Assembly (NCBI RefSeq): GCF_019097595.1
Contig: NC_080732.1
Span: 11,612,775-11,676,774, forward strand
Length of the DNA: 64,000 nucleotides
Direction of reading: 5' to 3'
Origin: Hemibagrus wyckioides
Lineage: Eukaryota; Chordata; Actinopteri; Siluriformes; Bagridae
A program made the translations under genes and the position numbers. Of the stretch, positions 55,388 through 64,000 are shown one piece after another; positions within the stretch are counted from its first letter, which is position 1, and every line of letters begins with the position of its first letter. Under the pieces are notes generated by a model, which was not told where the DNA came from, searched no databases, and saw only the letters and a list, made by a program, of their open reading frames with translations.

Positions 55388-58300
55388 TTATTGCATAAAG
55401 ATATATGGATTAGCTTTGGGCTGCCCTAGATTCATTATGCAATTTGGCATCATATTCCAGTGGCCACCTATCTGTTCATATTCGTTTTCATGCCAGGGTG
55501 GAGACTCCATAGGCTCACGCTTGATGGAATGAAGCAGTCCTTGTCCTTTGAACTGATAGCCAACTTTGTAATCCTGATGTATGAATCCCTTGTGCTCCAT
55601 AGTCCCAGCATTGCAGCTGTCCATACAGTTAGTACTTTGGCTACTGCAGAGTGGTTGTAGGTGTCCTAGCCTCTGGGGACGGGGATAATCTGGATCTTTA
55701 TCAAAGGCACACTTTACAGGTTGTGCAGTTGTTCCAAAGGCATTTGGGTACTGGCTACTGTACAGTTGTCCATTAATTCCTGTGTTTTTTTGGCAAGGCA
55801 TATATTGTTCATAGTAACTATCTTCTGCTTTCATTTGTAGGCCATCAGAAGAGCTGAGATTTTGCTCTCGGTCTGTCCAAGCCGGGTCATAAAAGTCCTG
55901 TTCGTTTTCTGCATCAGAGTCTTGCTCTACCTTGATTGGTAACTCAGCTATCAAATGTGCATCATAAACTTGTCTTTGATTCTCACAACAGCCATTTTCA
56001 ATTTTGTTGCTGTCCATATAATTACCTTCCACCACTTCTTGGGGTGGAAGACTAGCATAGATCTTTGGAATATAAAGCTCTGTTGTGCTGTTGTAATACA
56101 CTGGGGATATTTTGTAGGGCTTCCCATTGTGACCGTGCTTGTTTACTCGACTGCCAAGCAGCAAGTTGACACCATGACCAGTGCACAACGGCCCATAAGA
56201 ACCTCTATGAGGCCATGTTGTGTCAGGGGCTTTCTGGGCACCTAAAGAGTCTCTTTTAAGAAGCTCTTCCTTACTACTGTAGTCTTCATTCTTGAATTTG
56301 ACATTTTCTTTGGGAAATGGTGCCCTGGGTGTATGGTGGAGTAAAGTGGCTACTGGAGTGGAAGAATTCAGAAAGTGTGTTTCTCTGCCTTCGTTCATCA
56401 CTGAGTGCTTTCTCGAGTGCTCTTCTCTGTCACTGCAGGTGAGAAAGTACATAAGCATTTTAGATTTTGTTTACATTATTAAACACACTGTTTAGTAAGA
56501 ACACATCTGTGTATAATAGCAATGAATTAATCATAAATCTAAATTCATTAAAAATGTGAATCAGTGTAGTCTTAATTATGTAATAACTCAAAATAAGACA
56601 GTAAGGCATACCTATAATCTGTAATCATGTTGTTGCCCGGGATTTTAGGCTTTCCCCTAATTATTGTGTTTTTTATCTTCATCTCTGTGATGGAGGACAA
56701 GAGCAGAGGCATGGCCACACAGAACAGAGCTAGCTGTGGGGGTAAGAAAGTACCAGATGCCATCTTCTTCTTTTGTCCGTACAAGAACTTTAGATGCCCC
56801 TGGAATTGCATAGTCTTTAAGAAAAAAAGAAGGAAAAATATATTGATATGTCAATGAGTTTAACATCAGAAAATAAGAACAACCTCAGAAACATGTTCAT
56901 CCAAACCCACACATTTTGAGTGGTGTCATATTAACTGATTCAAACAGTCCTCCTAGTCAAGAACCTGTCAGAATCAGCAGTTTGCACTATAAATTGTGCA
57001 AGTCTGTTATTCATATGTTTCATTTTGATGGATAACGTATACTGCGGCGGCCTATTAGAGCAAATGTTTCTCTCAAATGATTCAATTTACATCTAAAGTA
57101 TTTCCTGATTTAGTTGTAGAGTACAGTATACATATAATAAAAGCATGTTAATGTCATCCTGTGTTTTAAGAATAATCTATTTATAAAAAAAATGAGAAAT
57201 TAAGTAACTACTCCACCTTTCACAACATAACTACATCATACACTACTGTTTAAGTTTTAGATGAAATCTAGATTCAAATAAAAAACAAAAAATCCCCCTC
57301 AAAGCTGGGCATAGCTTACAAGAAACCCTGAGGTGTTGTCCAGCAGACAGCGCACTCTCGAGATGAAACACCGGTTAAGGAAGGAAGAAAACTCTGGAGG
57401 AACTCCAGCAGCGTCCTGGGAGTGGAGTAAACTACTAACCACAAAATCATCACCTGTGAAACCCACAATTGAGTAATAAAAGTTATTATTCAGGGTAAGC
57501 CACTGGTGTAAAAAAAAATGTATAACATATTGTGTTTTGTGACATCCAGTCCCCTCCGAAAGTATTAGAACAGCAAGGCTAATTCCTTTTATTTTTTTGC
57601 TCACCATGGCACCTTTGGTATTGGAACAGTCTTGGAACAGTCTAGTAAATAGCAGTTAATATTTTATTGCATATTCCATGTTTGCAACAACTGATTACTC
57701 ATTGATGATATCAAACTTTTGTGTTCTTCTTTGGTGATGTTTTCCAGGCTTGTGCCACATCATATTTCAGTTGTGGTTTGTTTAAGGTGATTTCTTCCTT
57801 CACTCTTTTCTTCAGGAGGTGAAAAGCATGCCCAATTTGGTTAAACCCTGGTTTGGATTGGCTTGGCCAGTCTAAATCCTTTCCCTGATGATGTCATTTG
57901 CTGTGTTAGTGTGTTTTTGGGTCATTGTCTTGCAAGAAGTGACTGTAATTTGCCAGGCAAATTGTTCCTGGAATCTTCTGATTTCATTCTGCTGCTACCC
58001 CCACGATTTACATCATCAGTAAAGATTAGTGAACCCATTCTAGAAGCAGCCATGCAAGCCATGACACTACCTCCACCATGCTGGACTGATGAACTTGTAT
58101 GTTTTGGATCATTGGAGCAGATCCTTTATTTCTCCTTACTTTGGCTTTGCATCACTTTGCTACGGGTTAATCTTGGTTGCAGAACTCATCTCTGCATTTT
58201 TTTGTGACAGTCTGGCCATCTGATTGTTACTGCAGATGAGTGGTCTGCATCTTGGGGTTTGACCTCTACTGTTCTCAAAACATTCTTCAAAACAGTGGAG

Positions 58301-58733
58301 AATGCAATACCTTTACCTCTGCCCTCCTGGAGGTTATTGGGGATGTCACTTACTGTTGTCTTTGGGGTTTGTTTTTGTCATATATTTGTACAGCAAAATG
58401 TATTAGCCTTGCTGTTCCAATATTTTAGAGGGGAGTGTAAATAATTATAATAATAATAATTATTATAAGACAATATGCTTAAAATACAAATTAGTATAAA
58501 TACATTACAAAATGTCTCTAGGTTACTTTTGATCTAATTAATCATAGTTTACCATTTCCTGTGGCAGGGGTCACTGAGGGGTTCATGGACCAGTGGAGCT
58601 GTTGCCTGAACTCCTGCCTATCATCTATGTGAATATAGTCAAAGAAGTTCTGATGCATCACATCAGTCTATAAATACAAGAAAGACAGAAAGATCGTAAG
58701 GATTAATTTGACAGTAGTAGAGAGAGAAATAGC

Positions 58734-58780
<47 letters not shown>

Positions 58781-59267
58781 AGCATGAGAACAATTGCTTT
58801 CCAAAGGCACTGGATAATCTAATCTGAATAGTTCAAAGTCTTGTACTTCCCAAGAAATGCTGCTGTGGTAATAAATCTTATCTTATATCTCAGAAAACCT
58901 ATTTATACTGTGCTCATACCCAATATTCTGTGTCTTTTTAGCATTTAGAACATTGTCTGTTTCCTATCTAATGCAAGCAATAATGTGTCATTTAATGACA
59001 TCACTGCCTGCAGTAAGTTTTGACAAAATCAATATTTTGTATAAATAAACTTAATAAACTTTAAACTGCCCTAATAAATATATTCATTATATGTAAATTT
59101 GCATCCATCCACTTTATGCAAGTGACTAAAATAGACAGACAGAATATATAGATTATATAAATATATACAGATCTATACTGATTAATATTGTTCTCCACAG
59201 TAAACAACATTATGATCATATCAACACAGACGGCATGATCTAATAAGCATATAAAAATAAGCAGTAA

Positions 59268-59305
<38 letters not shown>

Positions 59306-62289
59306 ATAATAATAATAATATAATGATAATCATAATAATTTATGCTGATGTATGTCATACTATCTACTATCAGAGTTTATTAGGTTAATTATCAATTATT
59401 ATCAGACTCCTGAGTGAAATGTATATATAAAATAATCTAATACTTACTTGGTGGAAGCCCAGATAGTCCACTATAGTAGAGGAAGCATAGAAGACCATTC
59501 CATCACTGCTTACAACAAGAGCAAACCCTGTTAGGGACTGAACGAAGCAAAACAAATAAATACAGTATTTTACACCCGTTTACCACTTGTAAGTCGAAAA
59601 GTTATTTAACATAGCATGATGTAAGTTACTTTTGTAACTGTGGTTCTATAAACTAATAAGTGCCAGGAGTGATCAGAATCAACTGGATACCTTCTTGTGT
59701 CCGTGTGTGTGCATGTCAAGACAAAGTTTACTAGTTGAAACATAGCTATTCTTATTTTTGCTATTATAGGCATATATGTATTTTAAGGGATAAGGTCACT
59801 ACAATCAATAAAGTTCCACACTTTCATCGTGATGAAACATTTCTATCCTATAGGGAGTGGTCACTCTCTAGATCACTGGGTAACAAGGCACTTTATTAGG
59901 AACACTATACTAATACTGGGTAGGATCCCCCATAAAGTAATTTTAATCTTAATTTATGAGTTTGTGTTGACTGACTTTTAATTAATTAATAAAATTATAT
60001 ATTCTTTAATTAATGCTGATAATGTAAAACAACTGTTTTTTCACAAAAATTGTAAAGGTATTCTTAGTCCCTGTCCAGGTAAAATAACATAAGCATGTAT
60101 TTTTAATAGAGACTCCAAAGTTTCTCTGGATAATGGGCATCTGCAAAATAATGTAAACATAATAAAAATTCATACATGACAGTATCACCTATATTTAGGA
60201 GTGCAGTAAAATAGTTTATGGTATTTTCTTGAATACCAACAACACTAAATGTTTTACAAATAAATCCATTTGTATTCAGCTTGATAACTGAAGCCTGGTG
60301 TGATTATAGAAAGACAAGCTAGAGGTCTTCTGAATAGGCGACTGCCCATGAGGCTCTTGTCACTGCAAAAGCAGCTTACATTTTAGCATGTTGAAACATT
60401 CTTAAAACAAGTACAGGAGATAGTGAGAAGACAGTGAAACTTGGCCTCTGAGTATTATCATCTGTTACTAGCATTTGTTTCTACTGTGAGATGATTATCG
60501 CGTGAGTTGGAGTGTGCTGTGGGCCAAGCCTTGTCACCTCCACTTTAATATGAGATTGAGCAGGTCAGCAGTGCACTGAAAGCCAGAAACTGTGAAGACA
60601 AAAGTCTAATAACTTTGTCTCTTGTGATCATCTTATGTGGCTGTACACATCACGTCATTGTGTGCATTCCGTACAGTGTATACATTATGTTTCTGTAGTA
60701 GCTGTCCTAATAAGCACACAAAGAAATCATTTGACTCAGTGTTGTTTTAATGTTGAAAGGATAACTCTTTGTAAGATTGGCCAGAAGGGAATTTGAAATG
60801 TGGACTTTAAGTGTTTAGTAGACCATCACTAGCTTAGATTCCACTACAGCAGTTTCTTCTTATTTTTTTTTTTACCAGTACTTGGATTTATGATTTAAAA
60901 ATAGCATTCATCTCTTGAGCTAATAATACCAAACATTTTCACATTATTGTTGAAACTTCAACAAAGTATCATCAGACTTTGCAGGCATTTCAAATTCATC
61001 CAAGGAAAAGGGTGGGGTGACTTGCTGGAATCATTTTAATTGAGGCTAAGCAATATTCACTCCCAGATGGCCAACAACAAAACGCAAAACTTTACCACAG
61101 CCAAGAGAAAGTCTGTTTAGGACTAAATTTCTCAGTGTCTGTGAGCAGCAAAAAAATTATGTTATTGTTGGGTTTTGTTTGAGGGAGAAGAAGCCTTAAT
61201 TTATACCGGGTGCAACACAAGGGGTCACGAGGGGTCAGCCAAACCTTACCATTAATCATCAAGATGAATAGCAGAAGGAATGACAGTATGTTCTCTAGAG
61301 GTATATAGAACAGACCTGATTTTTGACCCCCATTTATAACCGCAGCATGACTACTTGTAATACTAATAAAACAAAGCAAATGATAATTGATTGTTGACGA
61401 ACTCCATCACAGCAGCTAATAATAAATGACACACATGTTAAATGTAATTTAGTCTTTCAAGAGCACAGCAATTACACTAACTAAAACAGACTCCCATCAC
61501 TGAGAAAATTATCATTTTGAGATCAGATGAACCAATCCATCCACCAAAAGTAAAGAAACATGTCAACAAGCTTTTTTCTGACAAGGCCAGGACATTTATG
61601 TCCCAGGTATCCCTAATGACATACTTCCCTATCATTAGGGAAGTAGTACCCCAGTGGTTAAGGTGTTGGACTACTGCTTGAAGTTTGTGAGTTTAAATCC
61701 CAGCACCACCAAGCTTCTGGACCCTTGAGCAAGGCTCTCAACCCAGAATTGCTCAGTTGTATAAATGAGATTAATGTCGCTCTGGACAAGAGTACCAACT
61801 GCTGTAAACTATCTTTCTATATGCTGCTAGGGTAGTGGTAGCTCAGTGGTTAAGGTATTGGGCTATCAGAAGGTTGTGAGTTCAAATCCCAGTGCCAGCA
61901 AGACCCTTAAATGCTTAGATGTACAAAAGATATAAATGTAAGTTGCTCTGAATAAGGGCATCTGCCAAATACTGTAAATGTCAAGTGTCTATAGAATTAG
62001 CCTCCTAATAATCTGCTTATTCCACATCTCTGTGGGTCTGTAACTATAAACATATATTGTTTATAGACGCTGTGAATTGTAGAATAACGTAATGAGTATA
62101 TGGAATGTTAAGGAAGTTATCGATAAACAAGTACAGTGATCAAGGTTAAAGAAAGAAGGATATCGGAGATACATACCTCCAGCAGCAGTTCACTCTCAGA
62201 GTTACAAGGCAAAATTGACATAGCATCCTTCCTGATGTCATTAATGGATGGTGGGCAGAGGTGCCTTATTAACTGCTTCTCTTGACTGG
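55388..62289 (-). CDS. ahrr: Aryl hydrocarbon receptor repressor (5' end outside the window)
   Basis: bHLH-PAS transcription factor that competes with the dioxin receptor for ARNT and represses its targets. Exons in order: 62177-62289, 59448-59537, 58553-58667, 57320-57453, 56612-56814, 55388-56432 (stop TAA at 55388). Phases agree; about 566 residues are present. The first two give the start of PAS-A ([37 protein letters not shown]); then come [31 protein letters not shown] and [23 protein letters not shown]. The next exon has [26 protein letters not shown] and IRGKP. No second PAS domain follows, which separates AHRR from AHR. The C-terminal exon has three psi-K-x-E SUMO motifs (IKVE, MKAE, IKRE). 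The bHLH exons were not found between 62290 and 64000. Confidence 0.95.
57547..58437 (-). mobile_element. Tc1-like element with terminal inverted repeats, in an ahrr intron
   Basis: The left end (CAGTCCCCTCCGAAAGTATT, then GAACAGCAAGGCTAATTCC) and the right end on the other strand (CACTCCCCTCTAAAATATTG, then GAACAGCAAGGCTAATAC) are imperfect inverted repeats, with TA after the right end. A decayed transposase can be followed on the minus strand (the [14 protein letters not shown] frame near 58070, a DND-like motif near 57930, LLKKR near 57815). The size, 891 bp, is shorter than an autonomous element. It lies between exons 57320-57453 and 58553-58667. Confidence 0.75.
58739..58777. repeat. (AG)n microsatellite
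   Basis: About 19 AG units in the ahrr intron 58668-59447. Confidence 0.95.
59268..59320. repeat. (TAC)n and (AAT)n trinucleotide repeat
   Basis: About 12 TAC units followed by about five AAT units in the same ahrr intron. Confidence 0.95.
59885..59940. mobile_element. Tc1-like terminal fragment
   Basis: GGCACTTTATTAGGAACACT followed by ATACTAATACTGGGTAGGA is the recognisable end of a common fish Tc1 family. The rest of intron 59538-62176 up to 61640 contains AT-rich sequence with no exon that I can support. Confidence 0.55.
61641..61805 (+). mobile_element. tRNA-derived SINE, copy 1
   Basis: Box A-like ACCCCAGTGGTTAAGGTG and box B-like GTGAGTTTAAATCCC are followed by a body with TTGAGCAAGGCTCTCAACCC and a tail with GTCGCTCTGGACAAGAGTACC. 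This is the structure of a polymerase III tRNA-derived SINE of the fish type. It lies in an ahrr intron. Confidence 0.8.
61828..61985 (+). mobile_element. tRNA-derived SINE, copy 2
   Basis: A second, better preserved head (GGTAGCTCAGTGGTTAAGG; GTGAGTTCAAATCCCAGTG) with a shortened body and the tail GCTCTGAATAAGGGCATCTG followed by CCAAATACTGTAAATG. It is 20-30 bp after copy 1 and in the same direction. A further tail piece (GCTCTGGATAAGGGCTGGC) is at 62380-62400. Confidence 0.82.
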
Positions 62290-63925
62290 CTGTAGAGGAA
62301 ATATAGAGCAAATGAATCATTCATACAGAAAATATATAATATCGTTTATTACTGTTATTCTTATACTACTGTTTGCTCTGGATAAGGGCTGGCAAATGGC
62401 ATAAAGTAAACTATAGCAATAAATCTAGTATGTCTTGTAAGATTCAGATTATTCCTAATTGTAATAAGATAATGCTGAGAAACAATGTGATGTTGAGAAA
62501 GTTATACTCATTTTAAACATTTTAATTTTTTTTTTACATGGGGCATGGTAGTGGATGAGATGAATAAGTCTGAAGTTGTTTACCTGCATGCTCAAGTTCT
62601 TTGGTTACAAGCTCAGATCACTGTTGGCCTCTCTAATTATATTTATTTTCCTAATAAAAGGGGACCTATACGATAGAATGCTAGCTTTATTAACATTAAT
62701 AGTAAAGATAGTTTATCTTAAATATTAATGTGATTTATGTGGGTATTTTAAATAATTGTAAGTCACTTTAATTCCTAAAAGGAACAACACATTAAACACT
62801 ATCATTATCTATATTCACTTGTACTGGGCTGCTGAGTATTGTGCACTGTGTTGTTTTGAGCATTCAAATGATCATACTAGCAAGTTACTATCAGTATAGA
62901 CCAAAATAAATTTAAATCAATCACTGGAGGAAGATGCCCATAAAAATCACTGTATTCAAGGTTTTATTCTTCTATTGTGGGCCGCCATGGTGATTTCCTT
63001 CTGAAATATTAGATTCTTTCCTTGCTGTCTGTGAGCCAGTGTGCTAAGTATAACACAATAGCCCTTGTTTCTTTTAATAAGCCCAATCATGCTATTGTTA
63101 ATTCTGTACCATCTGAGTGTATTCATATTCACCATGTGTGACGGTAATTTCAGTATTTGACTATTTAATATATTTTAACACACTGATTGTGTCGCTGAAA
63201 CAGATACATGGCCTATTAATTGACTCACACATAGCTTTGCAGGAGCTGTTGGCAAAGAGATACAAATAACATTAACCATGTCCATAAATTTCAAACAAAA
63301 CTCATTGAACTTTGTCATGGAAATACTGCTGGCTATCCATTACATTCCTCTGTTGCAGCAAGGAGTGAAGTAATGGTTACAGAGCATTTGGTTACAGAGC
63401 TTGTTGTGAATTGTAGTTTTTCTCAGCTGCTTCAACACAAATTACTGAATATCCTATTTTCTCAAAACCTAAAACACAACTCCAAAACCCCAAAACCTCG
63501 AAACACAAAAGCATACACTCTTCCAGTTGACACATAAGCAATAAAAGCACACATACAGAATGTCTGTATACTGTATACATTCTGGATAAATTTAGAATTC
63601 ACTTCTCCTGCACTGAATCAGGAATAACTTGCGAAAAGGAGTAATTTTAGATTTGTTTATTGTACTAACATTGTGCTAAAGCCCTCAAAATACAACTTGG
63701 AATTATACAGACACTAAATGCTGCAGGTCAAAACTACTTTCAGTTGAAGAACAAACACACTCACACAAATCAATGGAAAACCCATCAAAGTATAGCATCA
63801 ACAATTCTCAGTGACAATAACTGTCCCTGGCCTGGGGGTCACATGATCTCACCGACATCATACAAGATGTTTGCCATTCCAAGGCAATGTAGGAAATAAG
63901 CCATGACTAGGTGAGTAATGATTCA
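62290..63925. other. ahrr intron, no exon seen
   Basis: I looked on the minus strand for the bHLH and early PAS exons and found none. The stretch is AT-rich; a piece near 63440-63500 is rich in AAAACC/CAAAAC simple sequence. Confidence 0.5.
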
Positions 63926-63927
63926 CT

Positions 63928-64000
63928 ATATTGCCAAAAGTATTTGCTCACCTGCCTTGACTCATATGAACTTAAGTGACATCCCATTCCTAATCCATAG
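63928..64000. mobile_element. Start of a miniature element, cut by the window edge
   Basis: CTATATTGCCAAAAGTATTT, then CACCTGCCTTGACTCATATG is the left end of a family related to 44626-45381. It continues beyond the window. Confidence 0.6.

Noticed and set aside
61641..61985. Possible functional tRNA genes
   Set aside because: A and B boxes are present, but the cloverleaf cannot be closed and SINE bodies follow; these are SINEs.
62290..64000. bHLH and early PAS exons of ahrr
   Set aside because: Searched on the minus strand for the basic helix-loop-helix and the SVSYLR-type motif; nothing convincing was seen, so they should lie beyond the right edge.

Overview
The window is vertebrate nuclear DNA, and it reads as a teleost fish. 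The genes are split by GT-AG introns, their proteins match vertebrate families, and the AT-rich spaces between them are full of fish-type Tc1/mariner copies, miniature inverted-repeat elements, tRNA-derived SINEs and dinucleotide runs. The repeat flavour suggests an otophysan such as a catfish, but I cannot prove that from sequence alone. No bacterial, CRISPR or viral gene content was seen.

Layout, left to right. 1-4.1 kb is gene-poor. kcns2 (minus, single coding exon, 4141-5574) encodes a silent Kv9.2 channel subunit. nipal2 (minus, ten firm exons 7974-13271 plus a doubtful first exon near 15.8-16.0 kb) encodes a NIPA-like transporter; one of its introns holds a 51-bp minisatellite. pop1 (minus, 15 coding exons 19706-29653) encodes the large RNase P/MRP protein, and two Tc1-like remnants flank one of its exons. 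fzd6 (plus, 33887-38469) encodes Frizzled-6. In the gap after fzd6 there is a compact RNA polymerase III unit: a Y RNA gene (41485-41588) with an SPH-like element, PSE, TATA box and T-run terminator all at the expected spacing. mrpl17 (minus, 43681-45782) encodes mitochondrial ribosomal protein bL17m and has an NRF1 palindrome upstream. pigm (plus, 48086-53653, five exons) encodes the first GPI mannosyltransferase; its fourth intron holds a nearly complete Tc1-like transposon. ahrr (minus, 55388-62289, truncated by the window edge) encodes the aryl hydrocarbon receptor repressor.

The genes do not form an operon or a single pathway. kcns2, nipal2, pop1 and fzd6 correspond to human 8q22, while mrpl17, pigm and ahrr lie on other human chromosomes, so the window looks like a fish-specific join of ancestral blocks.

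Coding models were built by reading splice sites by eye. The exon lengths of each complete gene add up to a whole number of codons (nipal2 336 aa from exon 2, pop1 988 aa, fzd6 640 aa, mrpl17 167 aa, pigm 407 aa), which is strong internal support. The best candidate for something overlooked is the Y RNA gene, which protein-based annotation would miss.
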